A DNA stretch of 48,329 nucleotides from Schlesneria paludicola DSM 18645 (GTDB lineage Bacteria; Planctomycetota; Planctomycetia; Planctomycetales; Planctomycetaceae). The notes under the pieces were generated by a model that worked only from the letters and a program-made list of their open reading frames with translations, made no database searches and was not told where the DNA came from. A program made the translations under genes and the position numbers. Below are positions 1-9,526 of this stretch, piece after piece; positions within the stretch are counted from its first letter, which is position 1, and each line of letters begins with the position of its first letter. Where the stretch lies: assembly GCA_945869955.1 (NCBI GenBank), contig CAMBQP010000013.1, forward strand, positions 1-48,329. The letters are read 5' to 3'.

Positions 1-1823
1 CCCTCTGTGAAGTCCCCCCGAAACCAGCGGCGTTCCATATTGTCCGTTGCAATCGAGAAGAGTGTCCCAGTCGGGGGTGCAACGCGCTCCAATTTAGCGT
101 CCTCGGAAATGTCCATCGTCATGGATGAGGGGATTTGAATTCCCAAGAACGCATCGGTCGTTTCGCAATTGAGAAGCTGCGGGGCGGGAATCGAAACGGC
201 TTGTCCCGATTCAGGAGGGAGTCGTTGTGCGACCACCTTGACCGCTCGTAATTGCCCTGGCTGCATCGCCTCCATAAATTCGACGCTGAGCAGCGAGTTT
301 CCCTCGCCGTGGGATTGCCCACCACCTTGAGGCTGTACTTCCCAGTTCCATTTGACATTCTCTCGAAAACGAGGGGGTTCCTCTGAGGGAATTGGAGAAC
401 GTATTCCTTCGGATGAACCGATCAGTTGAACATCTGTGACTTCCCATTGTGGGGGGAACAGGCAATTCATACGGAATCCGCCACCCGTCGGAGATGACCA
501 GTGAATCTCGGTAGTCATCTTCCACTCGTCTTCCTCAGCGATCATGAGGCTCAGTAATTGTCCTGAGAGCGACACTGGCGGACGATGAACATCGAGAATG
601 AATTGCGCATCCGCAGTCAGTTGTTGAAACGAAAAGCTCTCACCATCCGCATTGGGCAAAAGAGGTGTTAATTGACGGTAACCGTGAGAGCGAATTGATC
701 GGACCTGTAACGGCGACTGAATCGTGACGAACTGACGTCCCCCTGTAAAGGTGCTGTCCTCAACCAGGATTTGGGGGACGACAGCCGGTTGTCCCGGTTT
801 CTGAACCGTGATCCCCTCGATTCGCACAGAGCGGCCCCGGCCAGTCAATGGTCCTGGCAAGCGAATTGTTACCCGCCCATCCTCTTCGATGTCCTGCGTT
901 TGTTTGAACGAAACGGGAGTGTCTGTTCCGTAGAGAACCGAATCGATTTTCAGACCAGTTGGGACTCGTAGGGTCAGTTCTCGAACAGGGGCATCGAGAG
1001 CCTCGATATTCAAAATCATCTGGAATCGCAGTTCTTCTTCACGGACAATCACGTGCATATCGTAATCGACCAGCAACGCTCGCTGACGCTCGGCAAGCTG
1101 AGTCCGATCGATAATCGTCACCCGACAACGGCTTTCGCTACCGCAGTGAATCCGCCATAAATTCATCTCGTTCGCAGAACCTTCCGAGAGCAAACTGACT
1201 TCCGCACCAGGAGAGTAGACGGTCAATTCCGGTGGAATCCGTAAATCCAAAAACGAAGTCGTGGCGACAGGAAGCTGAAGATCAAAATCGATTCCACCCG
1301 GAAATCGCCTCCCCTGGGATGTCCATTCACCGAGGAGTTCACGCCCCCGTCCATCCGTCAGAATGCAGACGCGACCATCCGTTGATGACCCCCAAATTGC
1401 GGGCCGATCTGGCCACTTAAGTTCATCAAATGCGAAGGAAAAGGGGCCAAGATCCAGCAGTGATGGGGGGCCAGGAAATCGTTGGACGGAAGCAGTCATC
1501 ACGCCCGCAATCAGTGTGTCATCCGCGAGTGTCGCCTCGTAATGGGCGGACTTGAGCCAAGCGACACGAGGTCCGCGCAATCGCTCTGTCAGCTGTTGAA
1601 TTAAACTCAAAAACTGGTCTCGAGGGTATTCTTCCAGATGAGAAATCTCTTTTGGCCAGACTTCTGGCCGATCTGCGGGAATATCGGCCCGTTCAAATTC
1701 CATACCGGTCCGTTCCACATCGGCAGCAACCAGACGACCACACGCGCAGAGAACCATCGCGGTCAGAGAAACGGTGATCAGGCCGATCAATAACCTGGAA
1801 TCAACACAGACATTGGGCTTCAT
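1..1823 (-). CDS. Large exported protein of unknown function (partial, 3' end outside window)
   Basis: The reading frame stays open from an ATG at 1823 to the left edge, giving about 607 residues with no stop, so the C-terminus is missing. The N-terminus (MKPNVCVDSRLLIGLITVSL, then more hydrophobic residues to about residue 34) looks like a signal peptide or anchor; a Cys at about 27 could suggest a lipoprotein but the lipobox is poor. The rest is beta-rich, with alternating hydrophobic residues and many Trp/Pro turns, and no catalytic motif I recognise. Its ATG overlaps the stop of the preceding large protein as ATGA (1820-1823), so the two are almost certainly co-transcribed and translationally coupled. 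Style and size resemble that neighbour, which suggests a related or partner protein (inference). The function is unknown. Confidence 0.85.
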   Translation of the reverse strand, partial: MKPNVCVDSRLLIGLITVSLTAMVLCACGRLVAADVERTGMEFERADIPADRPEVWPKEISHLEEYPRDQFLSLIQQLTERLRGPRVAWLKSAHYEATLADDTLIAGVMTASVQRFPGPPSLLDLGPFSFAFDELKWPDRPAIWGSSTDGRVCILTDGRGRELLGEWTSQGRRFPGGIDFDLQLPVATTSFLDLRIPPELTVYSPGAEVSLLSEGSANEMNLWRIHCGSESRCRVTIIDRTQLAERQRALLVDYDMHVIVREEELRFQMILNIEALDAPVRELTLRVPTGLKIDSVLYGTDTPVSFKQTQDIEEDGRVTIRLPGPLTGRGRSVRIEGITVQKPGQPAVVPQILVEDSTFTGGRQFVTIQSPLQVRSIRSHGYRQLTPLLPNADGESFSFQQLTADAQFILDVHRPPVSLSGQLLSLMIAEEDEWKMTTEIHWSSPTGGGFRMNCLFPPQWEVTDVQLIGSSEGIRSPIPSEEPPRFRENVKWNWEVQPQGGGQSHGEGNSLLSVEFMEAMQPGQLRAVKVVAQRLPPESGQAVSIPAPQLLNCETTDAFLGIQIPSSMTMDISEDAKLERVAPPTGTLFSIATDNMERRWFRGDFTE

Positions 1824-4800
1824 GAGACGCCGCTTCCAGGTTCAATGGGAATATCAGAACGACTGTCATGCACTAACGGACGATGCAATGTGGCCTCGTT
1901 CGGATCCGCTTGGCGCGAGGCATAGTGACTGCCAAAGGCATTCATCGGAGGAAATTCGCCTTGTCCCTCAAAGGAGAGAACTGCGTTGTCATGACGCCGC
2001 CGAATCCAGCTTTCCAGCATGACCGCAATTGCCGGAAAAATCATACCGGCAATCATCGGCTGGACGAGCAGTTCCAGCGGTGCCGAATACCATAATCCAA
2101 AAACAGCGATCAAGAGAGCGGTTAATAACAGCGTCATGACATGTCGCAGCACAACCAACCTCAACACGATGAAGCCCACGACCAGAGAAAACCCAGCCCC
2201 AAACAGAAGCACCATCGGACTGCTCAAGGTCTGAAAGGTTAACGGCTGTGGTGCCCCAAATTGGCTGAATGTATACAGGTTCAGGGTCGCCTCGGGGGCC
2301 AGAAAATCAGAGTCGACAGGGACTTTTACCGACTCCGCAGCGACCCAACGCTGTAATTCCATCGTTCCCGGATCCGACTTACGCCGCCAAAAAAAACCTT
2401 GTCTTTGCCAATGAAACATCGGTGTGGCCGAGGGGGGATAAGTCAGCAAATGATGTCCAGCGGGTAACGCAGCCTGCCAGATGACTTGAGAATCCCAAAG
2501 ACACTTCGGCAACTGCGGTCCTTGCATGAGCAGGCTTTCTGACCAACCGAGACTCGAGCAAAATCGGTCCTGGTATTCAACGGTCAGCAAATGCTCTTGA
2601 ACCGACTCTTTCAATGAGGTTTCGGGAATTTGAAGCAAATATTTCCGTGAATCGATCGGAGATTCCTGAAAATCACGAGCAGATAATGCCTGATTGTCCC
2701 AGAAAAATCTTGGCATGGAACAGGTTCCAGGAAGGACAATCGGAATTGAGGTTGAACGAGTCGTCATGCGGAATTGCGATCGCACGCGTCCCTGCCCCGT
2801 ACGATCAGCATGGATGCGAATCAGAGCGTGCGTGACGCTTCCTCGTCCCGTAGCATGGGTTGAGGGAGTCAGTTTCAGTGGAAGTTCAACAGGACTTCCT
2901 TCCGCCTGCCATTGCCATGAATCTTGGCGAGAAAAGGAAGTGGTCCATATTTCCGAGGAAACGGGGACCGCATCAAACCATTCTGGTTGCACCAACGAAA
3001 CGCGTGTGTGGGTAAACGGGGTGTCAACGCTTCTGATCATGGGCAGCGTCAACTCGACGTCAGAATCAAACGCCGAATCCTTGGCAAACGAGACCGAGAA
3101 CTTCGCCTGTATTTCAAAGCGACCGAGTTGCCCCTCTCCCAATTTCAAGAGAACCTGTCGTGTAGATCCTCCTGATGTCGTTGAAGGGGCAGAATTCTCC
3201 AGAAATTCCGGTATCAGCTCGATGTCACGGCTGGTGAAAAAACGAATTTGATCCGGAACGATCGACGAGGGGATCGCAATCCGGACTTGGGACAGTCGCT
3301 CGTAGAGAACTTCATAGATCAGCCTTTGATTGATCCGAAATTGATTGTCTTGCCAATACGCATCAATCAATGATTCGGTCCGAATCCGCTGCCTCTGCGG
3401 GGTCACTCGCAGTCCAAAGGTCTGTTCTTCTGTGTCCACTCGAAAACTTGTGACTTTGAGCCCCTGCATCGTCTCGGGCAATTCGATACCGGCCGAAGAG
3501 ACCTGCTGCATGACGGTATCACCTCGTGTCGTCACTTCGGTTTCCACGTTTTCCGCGTTGGCGATGGTCATGGTTGTTGGTGAATGCCGTGAGGCAAATC
3601 TCGGACGAGGCAGAGAAAACATCGTCTCTTCGCCCGATTTCCAGGGACGACGGGCTCGCAGATGCAGCAAAAAACGTCCGGCGGGATGCTTGACTAACCG
3701 AATCAGCATCGACCCTGGTTCGTCGAAGTCGTGGGTTTCAACAATTCCAAGTTCATCGAACAGCTCGATGGACCAACCCTCAGTACCATGGTCTAGCCAA
3801 GTAAAAAAAACTTCATTCAAGCTATCCCGGTTCTCTTGATATTCAAAAACCGCGTTCAGTTCCAGTTGCTGAACAGACGCTTTGAGAAAAAACTGGGGAC
3901 GGACCTGAAAATAGGGTTTCACTTCGTCAAACCTCATCGTCAGTTTGAACGGCTGACCGAGAAACTGATAGGCCCGAATCACAGGCCCCAAATTCGGCGG
4001 AAATTCGCCGGCATTGATTCTCAAAATGCTGGAATCGGTCGGCTCTGTCGAGAAACGTAACCCCTCACCAATCGCGAGACCAATACGTCCAGATTCTTTT
4101 CCAGCCCCCTCAACAAGGAAACCATCCAAAGTCACCGTGCGCGATTTGATGGGAATACGCAAGTTCCAAATTAACTGGGTGGAATTGGACTTTTCCCGCA
4201 GTGTCACATTGACTTTTTGAGGATTCTTTGGATCCGGCTGGTACGACACCTTCTCGGTGTTGTCGAGCTTAATCTGTTCTGCCCCTGTCGGAAGTCGCAT
4301 CTCAAACCGGTCGAATCCCCCCTGCAGCGATTTCACGAGCTGCTCGGCACGCAATTGAACGTAATCATTCTCGATCAAGGCACGGATCGTCATTTGGGAC
4401 TCTAATGCGATGGTATTTGTTCGCAGTTCTGTGACGGGATTCCAGGTCAAATCGAATCGAGTCCCCAGGCCAAAGGCTTCGATCACGGTTTTTCCGTCTG
4501 TGGAAGGGATCACTTCGACAATCGTCTGTTCTCGCAGCGCCTTGGTGGTGACCGAGGGATAGGGAAGTTGAAGCTGCACGCGGCTGACAGGGCTTGGTGG
4601 AAGCGTCAGTATGATGCGCCGCGAAGGAAGCTGCTTTTTCAGAGGGATGCTGACGGAAAGTTCCAGACGATGGGGCCCACGTCCACGAAACCACCAGACA
4701 AATCCCTGTTCCGGATCTTTTTTCTCGGCGGGAGACTCTTCCCCATCACCCGTGTAGGTGGGGGGCTTCAGTAGCACGGCCTCATTCAAAAACAGTGGAA

Positions 4801-5233
4801 CAGAGACAAACTCGTCGGCTTGTGTCAGGCGAATCGTGTAAGCCACTTTCAAATTGGCTCGCTCTTCATCGGCCGAACCCGTAATTTCAATGTCTGTGAT
4901 TGTTGTCGCTTGCGGCTTTGCCAGGGAAGATTTGCTGCGACCGTCCAAAAAACGAAGAAAGTCTTCCCAACTGGCCTGATTCAACACAGGAACCAGATCC
5001 CCATTTTTATCTTGAAGGTACTTGACGGAAGCGGGGGGAAGCCCCCCCTCGAATGAGGACTTTCCTACCCCTGGAGCAGAGTCTTTTTTGCCAGACTCCA
5101 CACCGTTTGCGGGGCCCGATTTTAAGACCGATGAAGCCTCTTCACCGAAGGCGAAAAATGGAACCAGCAGCAGCAAAACGCAAACCAGTATTCCCGGTCG
5201 CTCCACCCTGTCTGGTGTCAAGCTTCCCTGCAT
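1820..5233 (-). CDS. Very large exported, membrane-anchored protein of unknown function
   Basis: About 1137 residues. I chose ATG 5233 because a GGGAG sits 8 bases upstream; an in-frame TTG at 5248 is less likely. A signal peptide is visible near the N-terminus (VCVLLLLVPFFAFG). A long beta-rich body of roughly 900 residues follows, without recognised motifs. Near the C-terminus are two or three hydrophobic segments (from about SPMVLLFGAGFSLVVGFIVL, then MTLLLTALLIAVFGLWY and MIAGMIFPAIAVML), then a hydrophilic tail of about 55 residues. The likely topology is a large periplasmic body held by C-terminal helices (inference). The gene lies 90 bases after the DUF1549/DUF1553 gene and overlaps the next large gene by ATGA. 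It could be an accessory of the upstream secretion operon or an independent envelope protein; sequence alone does not decide. Confidence 0.85.
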   Translation of the reverse strand: MQGSLTPDRVERPGILVCVLLLLVPFFAFGEEASSVLKSGPANGVESGKKDSAPGVGKSSFEGGLPPASVKYLQDKNGDLVPVLNQASWEDFLRFLDGRSKSSLAKPQATTITDIEITGSADEERANLKVAYTIRLTQADEFVSVPLFLNEAVLLKPPTYTGDGEESPAEKKDPEQGFVWWFRGRGPHRLELSVSIPLKKQLPSRRIILTLPPSPVSRVQLQLPYPSVTTKALREQTIVEVIPSTDGKTVIEAFGLGTRFDLTWNPVTELRTNTIALESQMTIRALIENDYVQLRAEQLVKSLQGGFDRFEMRLPTGAEQIKLDNTEKVSYQPDPKNPQKVNVTLREKSNSTQLIWNLRIPIKSRTVTLDGFLVEGAGKESGRIGLAIGEGLRFSTEPTDSSILRINAGEFPPNLGPVIRAYQFLGQPFKLTMRFDEVKPYFQVRPQFFLKASVQQLELNAVFEYQENRDSLNEVFFTWLDHGTEGWSIELFDELGIVETHDFDEPGSMLIRLVKHPAGRFLLHLRARRPWKSGEETMFSLPRPRFASRHSPTTMTIANAENVETEVTTRGDTVMQQVSSAGIELPETMQGLKVTSFRVDTEEQTFGLRVTPQRQRIRTESLIDAYWQDNQFRINQRLIYEVLYERLSQVRIAIPSSIVPDQIRFFTSRDIELIPEFLENSAPSTTSGGSTRQVLLKLGEGQLGRFEIQAKFSVSFAKDSAFDSDVELTLPMIRSVDTPFTHTRVSLVQPEWFDAVPVSSEIWTTSFSRQDSWQWQAEGSPVELPLKLTPSTHATGRGSVTHALIRIHADRTGQGRVRSQFRMTTRSTSIPIVLPGTCSMPRFFWDNQALSARDFQESPIDSRKYLLQIPETSLKESVQEHLLTVEYQDRFCSSLGWSESLLMQGPQLPKCLWDSQVIWQAALPAGHHLLTYPPSATPMFHWQRQGFFWRRKSDPGTMELQRWVAAESVKVPVDSDFLAPEATLNLYTFSQFGAPQPLTFQTLSSPMVLLFGAGFSLVVGFIVLRLVVLRHVMTLLLTALLIAVFGLWYSAPLELLVQPMIAGMIFPAIAVMLESWIRRRHDNAVLSFEGQGEFPPMNAFGSHYASRQADPNEATLHRPLVHDSRSDIPIEPGSGVS

Positions 5234-5323
5234 CGGCGCAACTCCCAATCAAGAGCAGGATGAGAATCACGAAAAATCCGCAGAATCCAAAACAATCACA
5301 CTGCAGAACCTGAAAACCCGGGT

Positions 5324-8300
5324 TCATTCTACATAGACAAACTCGTTCAAACAGAACAAAACCTGACAAAAATCCTCTAATCCCTTGGCAAGCCGTGCGT
5401 CAGATTCCGTTGGGGAATAGGATGCCGATTGTGAGGCGAGAAACTGAACACTATTCACCAACTCTTCTACAGTTGGTTCCCGACTGACGGCGGTGAGATA
5501 TCCCAGTCGCACCGCAGATTCCAAGGAACCACGGGCAACCGGTAATAATTTCGCCGCAAATTTTTGCGACGCATCCCGAACATGCGGATTATTCATTAAC
5601 AAGAGTGCCTGCGGTGCAATCGTTGTTTCAGATCGATCCGCGACCGGAGTCGTACCGTCCGGCGCGTCGAAGACCGTCATCGATGGTATCAACTGACTCC
5701 TTTTCATGGTGAAATACAGACTGCGCCGTTGATGCCCTTCATCCAGCCGCCCTGGACCATAGAGTCGATCATCCAACTGGCTGCTCACCGAAAGAATCGC
5801 GTCGCGAATGACTTCGGCTTCCAATCGCCGCCGTGGTCGATGCCATAGGAGGGTATTCTCACGATTCGTGCTGACTCGGATTTCGTCCGTGTCGCAGGAT
5901 TGGCGATAGGTGCTGCTGCTGAGAATCGCACGGTGAATCGGTTTCCACTCCCACTGATGCCGCACCAATTCCGTGGCGAGCCAGTCCAGGAGTTCCGGAT
6001 GAGTCGGTAACTCACCTCGTGTCCCAAAGTCAGAGGGCGTGGCGACAATCCCACGTCCTAAATGGTGTTGCCAGAGACGATTTACACAGACGCGGGCCAA
6101 CAAGTTTCCCGCTCCCCCTTCACGGTCAACTAACCAGTTCGTGAAAGAAGTTCGACGGAACGACGTGCGCCATCCCGCTGGCGGTTGGGTTTGAAATAAC
6201 TCGGGAGAATCCGGGTTTGCCATCAGAACTTGCAAAAAGCTTTGGGTCGCCACCGACTCTTTATTGTTCGGCTCACCTCGACGTAAGAAATGCGTTTCCC
6301 GCAGAAATTCTGCTTCCGCTTGCGTGTGCAAGGTGACTGGCGGTAATCCTTCGGTCGCCACCAACACCTTCTGCAGGCGAGGCTTTGGTGCTTGCGCGGC
6401 GTGAGTCGCCCGCCGCTCGTCCAGATTTTTCCAACCGGGATCTTGTGATTTGAACCAGTTTAAGACCTTCGTTTTTTGGCCCATCGCCAAACGATCAAAG
6501 GGTTGATCAAGCATTTCTTGAATCGTTTCATCCAATGCCCCCCCCGTCGTTGCCGGAAGATCAGACCGCCGCGAGATCGAAAGTCGCGGACGACCAATCG
6601 AGTGCTGAACATTGTTATTAAATCGCAACTTCAGGGTAATCAGCGTTCCCTGCGCAAACCCAAACGGCTCCGCAGCCGAGAAGACTGCCGCATGGTCCTT
6701 ACCAAATTCAGGATCGACCGCCCACGCACTCGCGGGATTATCATCAATCACGGCGGAAACAGGGAGGCTATTCTGTTCAAAAGTCGCTTTCGCACTGACG
6801 AGCTTGACGGTTTTTACGTTTTTGAGATCGGACTGAACCTCAGCAGAATCTGGGGCGGCTTGGGCTGTGACCAGCAACTCCGATAAGGCGAAATTTCCAT
6901 TGGGAGCACGTCCTGGTCCCGAGTGAACGAACGAAGGATCGGCTAGGGCTTCCAGTCGAATCGAAGTGATATCCTGCAGACTCGTTTGAAAAGTAATCGT
7001 CCAGGAATCGTTGGCAGGATTCGGACCATTCACCAGCCACGAAGCATCGAGGAGTTGTGTGAAGACCGCATTCCCTTGAGATTGGTACTTGATACCCTGA
7101 GGAAGCAGCCATGCAAAGCTTTCTTTTGAACGATCGCGATGGGACTGCCATTCGACAAAACGCTGAGGTAATTCATCGGCTTCGTAGGTTGAGATCGCCT
7201 GCTCAAAAGGGCGATGATCTTGCTCGAACACCGCTTTCGCACGTTGATAGCCTTCGGGGTCAAAATCGAGTTCGACTTCACTTCGAATGGTAGTCGTAAA
7301 GGTGGAAAGCAAGCGGTAATAATCGGCTTGCGGAATGGCATCAAACTTATGGTCATGGCAACGGGCACAGCCAATTGTCAAACCCAACAGCGAAGTCCCA
7401 ATCGTCCCCAGCATGTCGTCCATCTCATCATAACGATGTTTCTCGACTTCATTTTTTGTAATTTGCGTCGAATGGACACCAGCGGCAAGGTATCCTGTGG
7501 CCATCATCGCCAATCGCTGGTCGGGGGCGATTTCATCACCCGCAATCTGCCAGCGAACAAACTGGTCGTAAGGCATGCCTGAATTCAGCGCCTGAACGAT
7601 GAAATCCCGATAGTGAAATGCTGAACCACGGTCATAGTCGTGTTCAAACCCGTGACTTTCGGCAAATCGAGCCAGATCCAGCCAGCGTCGGCCCCACCGC
7701 TCGCCGTAATGGGGATTTGCCAACAACTGATCCACAAACCGTTCATAAGCGTCGGGTCGAGTCTCCGCCGCAAGGGCTTCTAATTGCTCAACGGAGGGAG
7801 GCAATCCGATCAGATCCAATGAAACTCGACGGGCGAGGGCATTTCGGCCAATCAGCGGATTCTGACGAAGATCATTTTCCACCAGTTTTGCAAACACAAA
7901 ACGGTCGATCGGCGACAAATCCAACGGTGAAGGAACGCCTTGATCCAGCCGATTTTGGGGTTGTTTGACCTCAGGTGGCTGCACTCGTTTCAGTGGCTGA
8001 AAGGACCATAACGATCTGGTTTCCGGGGCAATTCTTCGTTCGGTCCAAAGGGTCACCTCCGCCTTTTGAGTCACAAGAGGTTCCTCGTACGGAGCCCCAA
8101 GGTCGATCCAGGTGCTGATCGCGGCAATCTCTGCGGGGGACAGCTTGTCACCGTCTTTCGGCATTTGGGGTTGCTGCTGATGCGAAATGACCCGGCTGAT
8201 CAGGCTTTTCGCTCCGCGACCGATCACCGCAGCAGGTCCGCGCTCCCCCCCCTTGAGCAGTCCCTCTTGAGTCGAGAGGTCCAGTTTTCCCTCGGTTGAG

Positions 8301-8506
8301 TCTTCACCGTGACAACCAACACATTTTTGTTTGAGGATCAGACGAACCTGTTCTTTGAAGAGGACCAGTCCCTGAGTCCGTTTTGCCGCATGATCCGGGT
8401 CAACCGCCGTGCCCCCTTCTTGAGCACAAACGTCTTGTGTGGGGATCGCGAAACCAGCGAGCCCGATCGTGAGCAGCACCCAGACGTAAAAAATTCGTGC
8501 TTGCAT
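5324..8506 (-). CDS. Planctomycete haem protein with DUF1549 and DUF1553 domains (PSCyt1 type)
   Basis: A 1060-residue exported protein. It has a signal peptide (about residues 1-28) and a c-type haem motif C62-V-G-C65-H66, inside a planctomycete cytochrome C (PSCyt1) domain that ends in a typical 'MPK.GDKLS...I..WID.GA' stretch. DUF1549 starts near residue 205 (PIDRFVFAKL; later WLDLARFAESHGFEHD), and DUF1553 fills the C-terminal part (WQHHLGRGIV..PSDFG). Between the two DUFs is an inserted beta-rich region with 'AVIDDNPASAWAVDPEFGK', which looks like a discoidin/F5-8C-like carbohydrate-binding domain. Family members are abundant in planctomycetes, where roles in sugar or polysaccharide metabolism are suspected but not proven. 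The start ATG has GGAGG 4 bases upstream. It lies 135 bases after the GspM/PilO-like gene on the same strand, so read-through from the secretion operon is possible. Confidence 0.93.
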   Translation of the reverse strand: MQARIFYVWVLLTIGLAGFAIPTQDVCAQEGGTAVDPDHAAKRTQGLVLFKEQVRLILKQKCVGCHGEDSTEGKLDLSTQEGLLKGGERGPAAVIGRGAKSLISRVISHQQQPQMPKDGDKLSPAEIAAISTWIDLGAPYEEPLVTQKAEVTLWTERRIAPETRSLWSFQPLKRVQPPEVKQPQNRLDQGVPSPLDLSPIDRFVFAKLVENDLRQNPLIGRNALARRVSLDLIGLPPSVEQLEALAAETRPDAYERFVDQLLANPHYGERWGRRWLDLARFAESHGFEHDYDRGSAFHYRDFIVQALNSGMPYDQFVRWQIAGDEIAPDQRLAMMATGYLAAGVHSTQITKNEVEKHRYDEMDDMLGTIGTSLLGLTIGCARCHDHKFDAIPQADYYRLLSTFTTTIRSEVELDFDPEGYQRAKAVFEQDHRPFEQAISTYEADELPQRFVEWQSHRDRSKESFAWLLPQGIKYQSQGNAVFTQLLDASWLVNGPNPANDSWTITFQTSLQDITSIRLEALADPSFVHSGPGRAPNGNFALSELLVTAQAAPDSAEVQSDLKNVKTVKLVSAKATFEQNSLPVSAVIDDNPASAWAVDPEFGKDHAAVFSAAEPFGFAQGTLITLKLRFNNNVQHSIGRPRLSISRRSDLPATTGGALDETIQEMLDQPFDRLAMGQKTKVLNWFKSQDPGWKNLDERRATHAAQAPKPRLQKVLVATEGLPPVTLHTQAEAEFLRETHFLRRGEPNNKESVATQSFLQVLMANPDSPELFQTQPPAGWRTSFRRTSFTNWLVDREGGAGNLLARVCVNRLWQHHLGRGIVATPSDFGTRGELPTHPELLDWLATELVRHQWEWKPIHRAILSSSTYRQSCDTDEIRVSTNRENTLLWHRPRRRLEAEVIRDAILSVSSQLDDRLYGPGRLDEGHQRRSLYFTMKRSQLIPSMTVFDAPDGTTPVADRSETTIAPQALLLMNNPHVRDASQKFAAKLLPVARGSLESAVRLGYLTAVSREPTVEELVNSVQFLASQSASYSPTESDARLAKGLEDFCQVLFCLNEFVYVE

Positions 8507-8641
8507 CAGGCCTCCGACCGAGTTGAAAAAAACGATTGTGGGAAGTGAAAACCAATCCGCCAGATTCTATGAAATCCGCAAACAGGAAAACAATGGGTCG
8601 AGCGTGTAAGCGCCCCCATTTCGATGGCAGAAAACAATGGC

Positions 8642-9526
8642 TTAAAATTCTGGTGGGAGCGCCATCGCTTCTGAGATCGGTTCCCCGATGGATAAAAGCC
8701 AGCGTTCTCCCAAGGATTCAAAGATCATGTCGTCCTCCAGAATCTCAACAACGGTCCCCTGAAAATGTCCAATTTCAAACTGCCCTCCCTGTTGCAGTTT
8801 TAAGAGTTTGTCCTGACCGCGCAACGAGATCCAGACTTCCGCCGCGCCACTGTCTCGCGTCACCGCAGTCAGAAATGCCTGTCGGGAAGCATCTGATTCA
8901 CCTCCCGCACCAAACATGTTTCTCTGCACAATAATGGCGTAGTCGGCAAGTCGCCCTCCCACCAGTCGCGTCGAAGTTACCATCGAAAGCTGATCCTTGC
9001 TTTCCGCACCTGGTAGCACCAGTGCGTCAATGGTCATCAGAATGTCCAACCCCCCCCCCTTACCCAACGGAGTGAGATTCAGGGATTGAATTTTATGCAG
9101 GTGACCCGCTCGGTAAAAATCAAACAGAAACTTCACCAATTGACTCAGCGATCCTTTTCCACGAACCGAAAAACTGAGCGATTCATAAAATCCCTTGCGA
9201 CTGGTCGCTGGTCCGGAATCGACATGAGCCGCCTGAAAATCTGACTTTTCCACCAGATCCAATAGCCATGTTCGATACAGGGATCTGGCGATTTCTGTGT
9301 CGCGGGGTAAAGACGATTTTTCCAGAACGGCGAGGCGTCGAGCTGCCTCTTTCGACTCGGCCAACTCCTGCTTTTTTTTCTTGATCTTTTTTTCAAGTTG
9401 TGATTTACGATTCTCACGTTGTTCGAGCGGCGCATCCACGTAATTGTGCAGCAGATAATCACCGCCGAGGTAGATCACCATCGCCCCCAGCGCGAAATAA
9501 AGTAGTCGCTTGCGAAGATCGTTCAT
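8642..9526 (-). CDS. GspM/PilO-like assembly protein of the secretion operon
   Basis: 294 residues. One N-terminal membrane helix (about 8-24) is followed by a strongly charged coiled coil (about 33-72, KKIKKKKQEL and similar). A ferredoxin-like domain (about 75-170) has the layout of PilO/GspM. A C-terminal beta domain (about 195-290, 'RNMFGAGG...GTVVEILEDDMIFES..ERWLLSIGE') resembles the PilP/GspC HR-type fold. Such proteins link the cytoplasmic ATPase platform to the periplasmic pseudopilus. The ATG overlaps the previous stop (ATGA at 9523-9526), with GAGGAG 8 bases upstream, so it is the last gene of the coupled set. A run of ten G residues (coding strand) encodes part of K-G-G-G-L at 9050-9059, so slippage would truncate the protein. 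Identification rests on topology and position, not on a conserved catalytic motif. Confidence 0.75.
   Translation of the reverse strand: MNDLRKRLLYFALGAMVIYLGGDYLLHNYVDAPLEQRENRKSQLEKKIKKKKQELAESKEAARRLAVLEKSSLPRDTEIARSLYRTWLLDLVEKSDFQAAHVDSGPATSRKGFYESLSFSVRGKGSLSQLVKFLFDFYRAGHLHKIQSLNLTPLGKGGGLDILMTIDALVLPGAESKDQLSMVTSTRLVGGRLADYAIIVQRNMFGAGGESDASRQAFLTAVTRDSGAAEVWISLRGQDKLLKLQQGGQFEIGHFQGTVVEILEDDMIFESLGERWLLSIGEPISEAMALPPEF
9050..9059. repeat. Ten-base C/G homopolymer inside the GspM/PilO-like gene
   Basis: Ten consecutive C on the plus strand (G on the coding strand). In frame they supply the last base of a Lys codon and three Gly codons. Runs of this length are known to change length by slipped-strand mispairing in bacteria; gain or loss of one base would frameshift the gene at about residue 157 of 294. 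Other G runs in neighbouring genes are shorter (7 or 8). Confidence 0.9.

Noticed and set aside
8245..8252. C8 run in the first DUF1549/DUF1553 gene as a phase-variation tract
   Set aside because: Runs of 7 or 8 C/G recur in many genes of this window at Gly-Gly codons, so this one is not distinctive; only the run of ten stands out.
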